Shown here: piece after piece, positions 17,846 through 26,589 of the stretch
Layout: each line of letters opens with the position of its first letter
Numbering within the stretch: position 1 is the stretch's first letter
Assembly (NCBI GenBank): GCA_013178155.1
Contig: JABLXH010000032.1
Span: 1 to 51,984 of the forward strand
Direction of reading: 5' to 3'
DNA: 51,984 bases
Origin: Armatimonadota bacterium
GTDB lineage: Bacteria; Armatimonadota; Zipacnadia; Zipacnadales; UBA11051
Notes under the pieces: model-generated
Database searches by the model: none
Seen by the model: only the letters and a program-made list of their open reading frames with translations
What the model was told of the DNA's origin: nothing
Program-made: the position numbers and the translations under genes

Positions 17846-20689
17846 TCAGCCCTCCGTCAGTGCTACGGCCACGGCATGTCTCAGGGCGGCGAAGTCCTCC
17901 GGTCTGAGCCGGTCGAAACGCAGGTTCCCGGCGTCTTCGGCCGACGCCTGGACCTGGCGGCCTGTCAGACCCAGCGTCTGAGCCACCAGCGCGGCGATCT
18001 GGTCACGGTCGTACCCGCGCTGCTGGCACAGCAGGTTCAGGTACTCCACGTCCTGCTGCCCACGGCAGAGCGCCAGCAGGCGCAGGCTTACCACCGGACC
18101 TGTCAACCCGAAACGGGTCCCCGGGATCAACAGCGCTGTCGGTGTGGGCTGCGTGTAGGCGGACTCGCCACCGATGACCTGCCAGGGCAGGATGCCGTCC
18201 GCGCCCCCGCAGTAGGCCTGCAGCGCCCACGCCACGCCGTTGAGATTGCTCGCAGCCACAGGATTTGCCTCGCCGTAGTGCCAGAGCCGGACCCCCTGGG
18301 CCCGGAAGGCGCGGCACTGCTCGGGGTGCTCGAAGAGCGCGCCGCTGACGCACATGACGTCAATGAGGCTATCCAGCCAGTCGCGCTGCAGATGTGGCCG
18401 TGAAATGTCACCTCGGTACTCGAAACAGGCTTGCTCGGGCAGCAAAGGCGAGCGGTAGGACAGGCCCTCGTGGAACAGCCGCGAGAAGAAGGCCAGGGCG
18501 AGCCAATCGTCCCGGTGGGATGGCTCATCCAGCAGCCACCAGGAGGTGCCGCGGAAGTCGGATTCCTCACTCTTATAGTAGTACTTGTTGTTCTGGTAGC
18601 ACTGCATGCTGGTCTGGTTCCATCCGCGGTCGTGGAAGTGCTCCACGAACTGCCGGGTGATGGTCCGGAAGGCCTCCTTATAGGCCTCATCGAAGGCCTG
18701 CTCGATGGGCGGGGCGGTCAGGGCGTGCAGGGCGATGTTATCGGGGTACTTGCGGAGGTCATTGCCGGCTGAGTAGTGCCCGGCCATGGGCGAGGGCCAG
18801 GCCTCGTGCAAGGGCAGGTACATGTGCGTGACCGGGATGCCGGCGCGGACGCCCGTGAAGGCGCTGCCATCGAGGTATGGCCCGAAGTGCTCATCCCATT
18901 CGCTCCAGTCCGCCACCCGCATGGCGGCCCCCTCGCCCTCGACGGGAGGCGCGTAGCCGCGGCTCATCCGCCCGGAGTGCGAATACCCCAGGGAGTTGAG
19001 CGTTCCTCGCAGCCGGTGGGCCCACGCGTAGTACTGCCGCTCCACTTGCAGGTACTCGGCCCAGTCATTCACGCTCTGGACTTCGCCATAGCAGTTGAGG
19101 TCCAGCTCGAAGGTGGTGTGGGGCGGGATGGTGAGAGGCAGTATCTCCAGCTCGAGAGGGAGTGTCAGCGTCGCGTCGGGTTCCCCGGCCGTGACGCGGA
19201 GACTGGCGCTCCTGGAGCCCGGCGTGGCGTCCAGCGGCACCTCCCACAGCAGCGTCAGACCCTGGTTCCGCTGCCCGGCCACGGCATTGTCCTCAGCGGG
19301 CAGCGACAGGGTGTCGCCCTCGCCCAGCGGCGCCAGGTACTCGGCGTACCACTGGCCGCCATCCCGCACATACCAGTTCCGGTATATGCCCAGGGGGGCG
19401 GGGAACGCTTCGGAGTCATTGGCCTCCAGACGGACGGCGACCTGGCGCGGCGTCGGCGTCTCGGATTCCACGATGACCTGCAGCGCGATGAGTTCGCCTC
19501 TGGCCGCTCGCACGAGGGCCCGCCCCCCATCCCAGACCGGATTCCCGCGCCGGTATTGCCCAGTGGGTTCACCCTCGTAGGCCTCCGCCCCCACTTCCTC
19601 CAGCACGTTCCCTGTAACCGGGCTGACCTTGCACTCGGCCGGGCAGGCCCAGACGCGGAGGCCCCCGGCGAGCACCGGCTCGGACCCCGAGGGCGCCACC
19701 GCCGTGATTCCCGGCAGCGGCTCGGGCCGCCGTTTGACAGAGGAGGAGCGTACGCTGACCGCCTGGGAGTTCGTGCGGCGACCGAACGCGTCTACGCCGC
19801 TGATGGTGATCTGGTAGTCGGCGTCAGGCCGCAGACCTGTGACTGGCACGGACTGTTCGCGGCCCGCCTCAACCGGTCTCGGCACCTGGTACAAGGGTAG
19901 CTGCAACTCCGCCTCCCCGACCGGACGGCAGGCGATGGCGTAACGGAAGGTGCCCGGCGAGTGCAGCCGCAGTCGCACCGCCCCGGTCTCAAAGCTGGCG
20001 CCGGCGGGCCACGGCTCAGCCACCACGGGACCCAGCTCCGGCAGCGGCCCCAACTCGCCCGCCGGGCCGCCCTCGACCTCCAGATAGGGCGCGAAGCTGG
20101 ACTGCTCGCGGGAGTGAACATCGTTGTTGTGCCGGGTCTGCCCCTTCTCATCGGAGACGCACAGCCCATGGCTGGCTCCGGACAACATGGCATGGATCAG
20201 CACCGGGTCTACTTCGACACTGAACCAGCCGTCCGCTCCGGGCTGAATGTCGGCATAGCGCACGATGGTGTTGCCCCCGGTGAGGGCCACGTCGAGAAAG
20301 TCGCTGCCCGGCCAGGCCCACAGGCCATCGGGCCAGTTGGCGCGGGTGAAGGTGCAGCCATCCTGCGCCGGCCCGCCGTCGCCGGTGCCTTCTGTCCAAT
20401 CCGCCGCCACGGTTGACAGCCCCAGGGTCCGCAGCATGTTCGGGTGGGAGTCATGCAGGTAGAGCCTCGCCCGCCGGACTTGCCAGCCGGTGATGGCTGC
20501 CAGGTCGAACTTCAGCAACAGGTAGTGCTCGTTGCCCTTGATACGGAGGTTTGCCACCGCACCGCTGTTACAGTTCACCTCCTCAGCGTAGGCCTGCAGC
20601 GAGGTGTCGGCGATGACGGGCAGACGGACGGCGTTGTTCTGGCCCATGAGGCCCGGGAAGAACAAGGCGGCCAGCGAGATGAGACCCAC
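17846..20689 (-). CDS. Secreted DNRLRE plus DUF4091 (GH123-like) protein
   Basis: The 947-residue protein has three parts. A DNRLRE-type beta-sandwich comes first (VIADTSLQAYAEEVNCNSG, NEHYLLLKFDL, VRRARLYLHD). Fibronectin-like or unassigned beta regions follow. The C-terminal TIM-barrel ends in a DUF4091 domain (WWLLDEPSHRDDW, GVRLWHYGEANP, GADGILPWQVIGG), related to GH123 enzymes. GTG 20689 is chosen because AGGAGG lies 10 bases upstream and the short leader VGLISLAALFFPGLMG begins there; the ATG at 20764 would add a Pro/Arg-rich stretch and overlap the divergent gene. It is transcribed before, and probably with, the GH9 gene. Confidence 0.82.
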   Translation of the reverse strand: MGLISLAALFFPGLMGQNNAVRLPVIADTSLQAYAEEVNCNSGAVANLRIKGNEHYLLLKFDLAAITGWQVRRARLYLHDSHPNMLRTLGLSTVAADWTEGTGDGGPAQDGCTFTRANWPDGLWAWPGSDFLDVALTGGNTIVRYADIQPGADGWFSVEVDPVLIHAMLSGASHGLCVSDEKGQTRHNNDVHSREQSSFAPYLEVEGGPAGELGPLPELGPVVAEPWPAGASFETGAVRLRLHSPGTFRYAIACRPVGEAELQLPLYQVPRPVEAGREQSVPVTGLRPDADYQITISGVDAFGRRTNSQAVSVRSSSVKRRPEPLPGITAVAPSGSEPVLAGGLRVWACPAECKVSPVTGNVLEEVGAEAYEGEPTGQYRRGNPVWDGGRALVRAARGELIALQVIVESETPTPRQVAVRLEANDSEAFPAPLGIYRNWYVRDGGQWYAEYLAPLGEGDTLSLPAEDNAVAGQRNQGLTLLWEVPLDATPGSRSASLRVTAGEPDATLTLPLELEILPLTIPPHTTFELDLNCYGEVQSVNDWAEYLQVERQYYAWAHRLRGTLNSLGYSHSGRMSRGYAPPVEGEGAAMRVADWSEWDEHFGPYLDGSAFTGVRAGIPVTHMYLPLHEAWPSPMAGHYSAGNDLRKYPDNIALHALTAPPIEQAFDEAYKEAFRTITRQFVEHFHDRGWNQTSMQCYQNNKYYYKSEESDFRGTSWWLLDEPSHRDDWLALAFFSRLFHEGLSYRSPLLPEQACFEYRGDISRPHLQRDWLDSLIDVMCVSGALFEHPEQCRAFRAQGVRLWHYGEANPVAASNLNGVAWALQAYCGGADGILPWQVIGGESAYTQPTPTALLIPGTRFGLTGPVVSLRLLALCRGQQDVEYLNLLCQQRGYDRDQIAALVAQTLGLTGRQVQASAEDAGNLRFDRLRPEDFAALRHAVAVALTEG

Positions 20690-20762
20690 GAGAGGAACAC
20701 CTCCTGGTGATCTGGCCACAGAGGGGGCGAGGACTTCGGCGCGCCGGGGTGAATGACTCCGC

Positions 20763-21947
20763 ATGAGCGTTTTCGCACCCGACCTCAGGCCTGAGACTTT
20801 GGTTCGGCATGCCCGGACGGGCTTCCTGCTGCTGGGAGTGATCGCCATGGCTGTCGGTGCCGGGGGCACGGATGCCGCCACGGAAGTGTTCCCGGGAGCC
20901 ACCTGGGCCCAGAGCACCCCTCGCGCCCAGGGCCTCAACGCGACGCGGCTGCGGTCCGCCGTAGACTACCTGCGGGACCACTCCGGGCGCGACGGCGTCC
21001 GCGAGCTGGTCGTCGTCAGGCACGGGTACGTGGTGTGGCATGGCGACAACTGGGAGCATGTCCATGGCATCTGGTCGGCCACCAAGTCCTTCACCAGCAC
21101 GGTGCTGGGCCTGCTGATTGACGAAGGAAAGGCCACCCTCGACACTCGCGCCTGCCAGTACGTGCCGGAGCTGGCGGCCGTCTACCCGGACCTGACCCTG
21201 CGGCACTTTGCCACCATGACCTCCGGCTACCGGGCCGTGGGCGATGAGCCGATGGGCCACTATACCCATGGCCCCAGCGCGACGCCGCTGGTGCCGAGCG
21301 CCGACCCCCTGTTCACTCCTCCGGGGTCCCAGTATGCCTACTGGGACTCTGCCATGAATCAGTTCGGCCATGTCCTGACGCGCATCGCCGGCGAGCCTAT
21401 CGCCGAATACTTCTGGCGGAAGCTCGGCGGTCCCATCGGCATGGACCGCAGACAGTGGACCTGGGGGGTGCTCGACACGGTGAATGGCCTGGCGGTGAAC
21501 GGCGGCTCCGGCAACGCCGACTGCCATGTGAAGACCAGTGCCCGGGAGTTGGCGCGGCTGGGGCTGCTCTTCCTGAACGAAGGGCGCTGGAATGGCCGTC
21601 AGCTTCTCAGCAAGCGGTGGGTGCAGGCTGCCACGTCGGTGCAGGTGCCGGCGACCATGCCCCTCGGCCATGCCGAGAGCGGGATTGATGGTCGGGGAGT
21701 CTATGGCTTCAACTGGTGGCGCAACGGCCTCAAGCCCGACGGGAGCCGCCTGTGGCCGGGGGCTTCGGAAGATGCCTTCGCGGCCTCGGGCTTCAACAAC
21801 AACGACCTGTTCGTGCTGCCCTCGTGGCGGATGGTCATCGTGCGTCTGGGCCTGGACGAGGCTCCCGACGGTCCCATCACCGATGAGGTCTACGGAGAGT
21901 TCCTGGCCCGCGTCGGTCAGGCCATCACAGACCGGGCAGCCGACTGA
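20763..21947 (+). CDS. Secreted serine hydrolase of the beta-lactamase family (class C fold)
   Basis: The 394-residue PF00144-type serine hydrolase has an N-terminal leader (FLLLGVIAMAVGAGGTDAA) and the catalytic S-x-x-K as SATK at 105-108, inside HGIWSATKSFTS. The tyrosine motif is likely in YAYWDSAMNQ (191-200). The DTVNGLAVNGGSGN and GFNWWRNG blocks near the active site follow. Members hydrolyse esters or peptides as often as lactams, so this should not be read as antibiotic resistance. It heads a plus-strand run with an apiosidase-like and a GH42-like enzyme, where deacylation of polysaccharide side groups would make sense (inference). It diverges from the DUF4091 gene. Confidence 0.87.
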   Translation: MSVFAPDLRPETLVRHARTGFLLLGVIAMAVGAGGTDAATEVFPGATWAQSTPRAQGLNATRLRSAVDYLRDHSGRDGVRELVVVRHGYVVWHGDNWEHVHGIWSATKSFTSTVLGLLIDEGKATLDTRACQYVPELAAVYPDLTLRHFATMTSGYRAVGDEPMGHYTHGPSATPLVPSADPLFTPPGSQYAYWDSAMNQFGHVLTRIAGEPIAEYFWRKLGGPIGMDRRQWTWGVLDTVNGLAVNGGSGNADCHVKTSARELARLGLLFLNEGRWNGRQLLSKRWVQAATSVQVPATMPLGHAESGIDGRGVYGFNWWRNGLKPDGSRLWPGASEDAFAASGFNNNDLFVLPSWRMVIVRLGLDEAPDGPITDEVYGEFLARVGQAITDRAAD

Positions 21948-21960
21948 GGAGGCTTCAGCG

Positions 21961-23406
21961 ATGGGGCGTCGTCCGGCATCTGCCCTTGTTGTCATTCTTG
22001 CCTGGAGTGTGACCGCGATGAGTGCCGCCTGTGCCGCGCCTGCCACTGGTCCGCTGCGGGTCAGCCCCGACAACCCGCGCTACTTCGCCGACGCGGAGGG
22101 TAAGATCGTCTACCTCACCGGCTCCCATACCTGGAGCAACCTCAAGGACATGGGAGCCACCGATCCGCCGCCGCCATTTGACTACCTCGGCTACCTGCAG
22201 ATGCTGCGGGAATACCACCACAACTTCATCCGCCTGTGGCACTGGGAGCTGACCCGCTACGCCTACGACGGCAAGACCACCTACTGTCAGCCCTTCCCGT
22301 GGCCGCGTACCGGACCCGGTGAGGCCTTGGACGGCAAACCCAGGTTCGATCTGAGCAAGCTGGATCAGGCGTACTTCGACCGCCTGCGCGAGCGGGTCGT
22401 GCAGGCCGGCGAGCAGGGGATCTACGTCTCCATCATGCTCTTTGAGGGGCACGGCCTGCACGCCTCGGACGCGCCGTGGTGCTGGGACGGGCATCCCATG
22501 AACGCGGCGAACAACATCAACGGCATCAACGGCGACCCCGATGGCCACGGGCGCGGCATCGAGACCCAGAGCCTCGTGATCCCGGCAGTTACGGCCATCC
22601 AGGAGGCCTACGTCCGCAAGGTCGTGGATACGGTCAACGACCTGGACAATGTGCTCTACGAGATCGCCAACGAAAGCGGCACGTACTCGACGCCGTGGCA
22701 GTACCACTTCATCAATCTCATCCACGAGTACGAGGCCGGCAAACCCAAACAACACCCGGTGGGGATGACATTTCAGTACCACCGCGACGCGGCCTACAGA
22801 GGCACCAACCAGACGCTGTTTGACAGCCCCGCGGACTGGATCTCGCCCAATCCTGAGGGCGGCTACAACGATGACCCGCCCGCCGCTGATGGCTCCAAGG
22901 TCATCCTGAGCGACACCGACCATCTGTGGGGCATCGGCGGCAACGCGCCGTGGGTGTGGAAAAGCTTCTGCCGGGGCATGAACCCGCTGTTCATGGACCC
23001 GTGTAGCCCGCCCATCGAGGCCGAGGGGACGGCAGGGGGGACGTGGACCGACCACCTGACCGGCCTCTCGCGCCTGGACCCGAAGTGGGACCCGGTACGT
23101 CAGGCCATGGGCCAGACACTGCGGCTGGCCGAGCGGCTGGACCTGCGCCGGACGGTGCCGCAGGGCGCACTGGCCTCCAGCGGTTACTGCCTGGCCGACC
23201 CGGGCCGCGAGTATGTGGTCTATCTACCCGAGGGCGGCCAGGTGACCGTGGACCTGACCGCGGTGACGGGCGATGTGCAGGTGGAGTGGCTGCCACCGCT
23301 GCAGGGCGACGCCGTTGCGGGCCCGGCGGTGACGGGCGGGGACAAGCGCACGCTGCAAGCGCCCTTCGGGGGCGATGCGGTGCTCTACCTGCGGGTAGCG
23401 GGGTAG
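21961..23406 (+). CDS. Secreted apiosidase-like (DUF4038/GH140-type) glycosidase
   Basis: The 481-residue protein has the plan of DUF4038 enzymes followed by the putative collagen-binding domain PF12904. A signal peptide (MGRRPASALVVILAWSVTAMSAACA) leads to NPRYFADAEGKIVYLTGSHT, a barrel with LREYHHNFIRLWHWEL, and the catalytic-type YEIANES at 233-239, whose E238 is the likely acid/base. The C-terminal beta-domain has GREYVVYLPEGGQVTVDL. The ATG at 21961 follows the upstream stop by 13 bases and has GAGG nearby. GH140 enzymes remove apiose from pectin RG-II; that exact specificity is not demonstrated here. Confidence 0.87.
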   Translation: MGRRPASALVVILAWSVTAMSAACAAPATGPLRVSPDNPRYFADAEGKIVYLTGSHTWSNLKDMGATDPPPPFDYLGYLQMLREYHHNFIRLWHWELTRYAYDGKTTYCQPFPWPRTGPGEALDGKPRFDLSKLDQAYFDRLRERVVQAGEQGIYVSIMLFEGHGLHASDAPWCWDGHPMNAANNINGINGDPDGHGRGIETQSLVIPAVTAIQEAYVRKVVDTVNDLDNVLYEIANESGTYSTPWQYHFINLIHEYEAGKPKQHPVGMTFQYHRDAAYRGTNQTLFDSPADWISPNPEGGYNDDPPAADGSKVILSDTDHLWGIGGNAPWVWKSFCRGMNPLFMDPCSPPIEAEGTAGGTWTDHLTGLSRLDPKWDPVRQAMGQTLRLAERLDLRRTVPQGALASSGYCLADPGREYVVYLPEGGQVTVDLTAVTGDVQVEWLPPLQGDAVAGPAVTGGDKRTLQAPFGGDAVLYLRVAG

Positions 23407-23430
23407 ACGGCGCCGGAGAGAGGTGTCGCC

Positions 23431-25602
23431 TTGCGCGCGCTACTCACACTCGTGCCGGCCACGGTCGCGGTCCTGGGCGTCGCGTGGGCCGCCGACCGCC
23501 TGGTGATCAGCGACTTCCGCACGATGTCGGGGATCGTGGCCGCGCCGTGGCCGGACGAGGACGGCGCCGCTCCCACCAGCACGATCACCATTGCGACAGC
23601 CGACGGCGGACCGCAGCACCCGTCGGCCCTCAGACTCGACTACGAGTTCCCGTCCGCACGCAGTACCCAGGTCCGCCTCGACCTCCCCGTGCCTTACTGC
23701 GGGAACTACGCCCAACTGAGCCTTGCGGTCCGCGGGGACGGCAGTGGCAACGTTCTGGAGGTGTGGACCAGCGAGCAGGCGCGAGGCTGGCATGGTGTGG
23801 GCTCGCTGCCGCTGGACTTCACCGAGTGGCGTGAGGTGACCATGCGCCTCGACGACAGCTTTACGATGCTGGCAACCACCTTGCGCGTTATCGTGCGTCG
23901 GGCCGGAGCACTCGGGGCGCACACCGTCACGCTGGACGACATCACGCTGACAGGCCCGGTGGACAAGCCGCTCCCCGCCGACTTCGCCTACGGCCCGCGC
24001 GTGCCCGGCCCGCCACCCTTCCAGCGCGAGTGCGGGTTCCGTCTGGAGAAGCAACGCGCCGGGGACAAGACGGTGGCCCTGTTGGACGGGGAGCCGCTGG
24101 CCTGCGTACTGGACGCCCTGCCCACGCCCGAGTATCTGGAGCTGGCGCGGCGCGCAGGGGTGAACAGCTTCGCCCTGGACCTGTACTGGCGAGACCTGGA
24201 GCCCGAGCCGGGCTTTGACCGCTGGCAGCCGCTACAGGAGTTCGTGGACTGGCTCGGCCAGGCGGGCTTCGGGGTCGTCATGCTGGTGAACATCCACCAG
24301 CCCCGGTGGCTGCTGGCGCAGTGTCCGGAAGAGCCCGTGGTGGGTGACGCGATATACCCTGGCAACCCGCTGGTCCGCAGTGAGTTCACGCGGTTCCTGC
24401 GCCGCTTCCTGCCCACCTTCCGCGACGCGCGGAACCTGGTCGTGGTCGGGGTCAGCACGGGCGGCGAGGCCGCGGCCAGTTACCCGGAGGTGCCCGGCGA
24501 GCCCAGCCGCTGGCGTGAGTCGCCCACGCTCCTGGCCGACTTCCGGGCCTTTCTGCGCCAACGGTATGCCACCGACGCGGCCTGGCGCGAAGCCTGGGAG
24601 GTCCCAGAGCCGGAGGCGAGCATCGCCGCCGCTGTTCCGCCCCAGCCCCTGGGCGACGGTCTCGGGCCCTGGAAAGACTTCCGCCCGTCGTGGCATGACT
24701 GGCGCGAGTTCACCGATGGCTTCTGGGTGCCGCAGACAGCCTGGCAGGCGAAGCTGGTGAAGGAGCTGCTGCCGGGCCGCCTGGTCATGGTCCGCTTCGG
24801 CTGGCCGGTGTTCCAGTGCGAGAACGTCTTCCTGGCCCGGCAGGCGCCGGATGTGGACCTGTTGCAGTGCATGGACGCCGTGCCAACCTGGGAGGCAGCC
24901 ACGCCCTGGTTCATCGTCTCACGCGCGGCCCTCTACCACGGCGCCCTGCGCGGTACCGATAAGGTGGTCTTCACCGAGGCTGACATCGGGCATAACCGGG
25001 GACGTCCGACCGATGCCGATATGACCACGTACCTGCCACCTCTGGCGCCCTTCATCGGGGCGCTGTGGTACTACCGGGGCCTGCACGAGAGCTTCGTCAG
25101 TGGGCTGGGCGAGGCCCTGGGGTCGCTCCGGTCGGCGATCCCGCAGGCGACCAGCCCTCGCGTCGGGGTGTTCTACGGACAGAAATACGCCAACTGGACC
25201 CAGCACCACGCGAACTATGCCAACGAGGCCATGCTGGCGGGCGCGGCACGGGTGCTGGGGGAGGCAGGCATTCCCTGGACCGTCCTCAGCGAGTACACCC
25301 TGGACTCGTTGCGCGACCTGGAGGTCCTGATCGTTGCCGACAACCCGGTCCTGCCGGAAGAGGCGGCCACGGCCATCACGGCCTTCGCTGCCGCCGGTGG
25401 CAGTGTCGCGGTGGAAGAGACGCCCAGAACCGACCTCCGAGGCCAGCGAAGCAGCTTCGCCGTGCCGGCCGCGGCGCATCGGCTACCGGGCGGCTTCCTG
25501 GCCTCGGTGCAGCCTCGCGGCGAGGGTTTGCAGTTCACGGCCCGGCAGGCGGTGACGCGGAACCGGCTGGTCGAGTGGATCGAGTCGCGCCTGGCGCAGT
25601 AG
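23431..25602 (+). CDS. Secreted GH42-like glycosidase with N-terminal beta-sandwich
   Basis: This 723-residue protein starts at TTG, with AGGTG upstream and a signal peptide MRALLTLVPATVAVLGVAWA. Residues 25-175 form a carbohydrate-binding-like beta-sandwich (FRTMSGIVAAPW, LRVIVRRAG, VTLDDITLTG). A GH42-like TIM barrel then spans about 210-560, with the probable acid/base E346 in VSTGGEAAASYPE and the probable nucleophile E516 in VVFTEADIG. A Rossmann/GATase-like domain follows (LIVADNPVLPEEAATAITAF). It is the last gene of the 20763-25602 run and converges on the DUF5714 gene. Confidence 0.8.
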   Translation: MRALLTLVPATVAVLGVAWAADRLVISDFRTMSGIVAAPWPDEDGAAPTSTITIATADGGPQHPSALRLDYEFPSARSTQVRLDLPVPYCGNYAQLSLAVRGDGSGNVLEVWTSEQARGWHGVGSLPLDFTEWREVTMRLDDSFTMLATTLRVIVRRAGALGAHTVTLDDITLTGPVDKPLPADFAYGPRVPGPPPFQRECGFRLEKQRAGDKTVALLDGEPLACVLDALPTPEYLELARRAGVNSFALDLYWRDLEPEPGFDRWQPLQEFVDWLGQAGFGVVMLVNIHQPRWLLAQCPEEPVVGDAIYPGNPLVRSEFTRFLRRFLPTFRDARNLVVVGVSTGGEAAASYPEVPGEPSRWRESPTLLADFRAFLRQRYATDAAWREAWEVPEPEASIAAAVPPQPLGDGLGPWKDFRPSWHDWREFTDGFWVPQTAWQAKLVKELLPGRLVMVRFGWPVFQCENVFLARQAPDVDLLQCMDAVPTWEAATPWFIVSRAALYHGALRGTDKVVFTEADIGHNRGRPTDADMTTYLPPLAPFIGALWYYRGLHESFVSGLGEALGSLRSAIPQATSPRVGVFYGQKYANWTQHHANYANEAMLAGAARVLGEAGIPWTVLSEYTLDSLRDLEVLIVADNPVLPEEAATAITAFAAAGGSVAVEETPRTDLRGQRSSFAVPAAAHRLPGGFLASVQPRGEGLQFTARQAVTRNRLVEWIESRLAQ

Positions 25603-25675
25603 CGCCGTGCTGCCTATGCCGCAGCGCAGGCTGCATGGGGTCTTGGCTGCGACTTCGGCTACTACACGCGGCGGC

Positions 25676-26371
25676 TCAGAAGAACGGGCATGCCTCGCGG
25701 ATGCACTCCTCATTCTCGTCGGCCTGTTCACAGGCGACCTTGTGAGTGGTAGATAAGGGCTGGGGCAGCAGCGTTGCCGACAACTCGCAGGCCACCTGCA
25801 GCGCGACGAGACATTCCCGGCGGCAACAGCGCGGGGCGCGGACCTCGCCGATACGGCGGGTGATCTCGGCCACAACCTGGTGGGCCGCCGCTCGCTCCGG
25901 CCCCGAAGTGGGGGCGCTGTCCAGGATGGCGCAGTAGGCCATCCCGATCCCCAGGCCCGCCGCGCAGCAGCCCCAGAACCCGCAAGTGCCGCCTGGAAGC
26001 TGGTCCGAGGCGGTCTGCAGCACATCCACGATGGCGCTCCACGACGGCTCACCGTGACGGTGATGGTAGGCCAGCAGGAAGGCCGCCACCACCAGGGCAT
26101 GGTGGCAGGGGCCGTGCATGGGGTTGTCCCCGGCGGCCCGCAGGCGCAGGAACAGCTCAATGGGATCGTCTGACAGGGGCTGGCGCAGCAATTCGTGCAA
26201 CAGGGCCATGGTCTCACTGGCCGCGCACGGGCCGCAGACGAAGTGCCCATTGGTGCACCAGGTACGGGCCCGGCCGCGCTCGCCACAGATCATGCAGCGG
26301 GCGCTGATGGCCCTGTCCAGCAGTTGCAGCGGCGTGCCGCAGAAGGGGCACCCGGCAATGGCATCGTTCAT
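25676..26371 (-). CDS. DUF5714 domain-containing cysteine-rich protein
   Basis: The 231-residue protein matches the DUF5714 pattern. An N-terminal cysteine-rich region (CPFCGTPL, CMICGERG, then WCTNGHFVCGPC) likely binds a metal or FeS centre. A conserved MHGPCHHALVVAAFLLA stretch, TCGFWGCCAAGLGIGMAYCAIL, and a C-terminal RCCRREC and EECIREACPFF tail follow. ATG 26371 is the natural start because the family N-terminus begins there. The biochemical role is not established; relatives often neighbour radical SAM or metal-dependent enzymes, and a flavodoxin/radical SAM pair lies 1.8 kb away. Confidence 0.85.
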   Translation of the reverse strand: MNDAIAGCPFCGTPLQLLDRAISARCMICGERGRARTWCTNGHFVCGPCAASETMALLHELLRQPLSDDPIELFLRLRAAGDNPMHGPCHHALVVAAFLLAYHHRHGEPSWSAIVDVLQTASDQLPGGTCGFWGCCAAGLGIGMAYCAILDSAPTSGPERAAAHQVVAEITRRIGEVRAPRCCRRECLVALQVACELSATLLPQPLSTTHKVACEQADENEECIREACPFF

Positions 26372-26589
26372 CGCTTCTCTCCGCGGCGCAGTTGCGCCCT
26401 GCATACATAACGCTTGCGCACCGGCGAGGAGTTCACGCCGACGACGTGAAGCGGGCCCTGGAAGCGGCCGAGGCCGCCGCTGACTGCTCACAGCCCCTGC
26501 GCCGGGTCCGCCGCCTGGGTCGGAGCAGGAACCGCGCTGCCGGCGACGAATAGACGGAGACTAGCCGCTTGCAGGCAAGGGGGCTGTCC
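26372..26589. promoter_or_regulatory. Divergent intergenic region
   Basis: This 218-bp gap between divergent genes carries no recognisable promoter pair. A short plus-strand stretch reads like protein (HADDVKRALEAAEAAADC, ending at the TAG at about 26550) but has no start codon or ribosome-binding site; it may be a remnant or chance. Confidence 0.35.

Noticed and set aside
20763-21947. Antibiotic-resistance beta-lactamase
   Set aside because: The protein has a PF00144 fold with SATK, but this broad family is mostly esterases and peptidases, and its context is glycan degradation.
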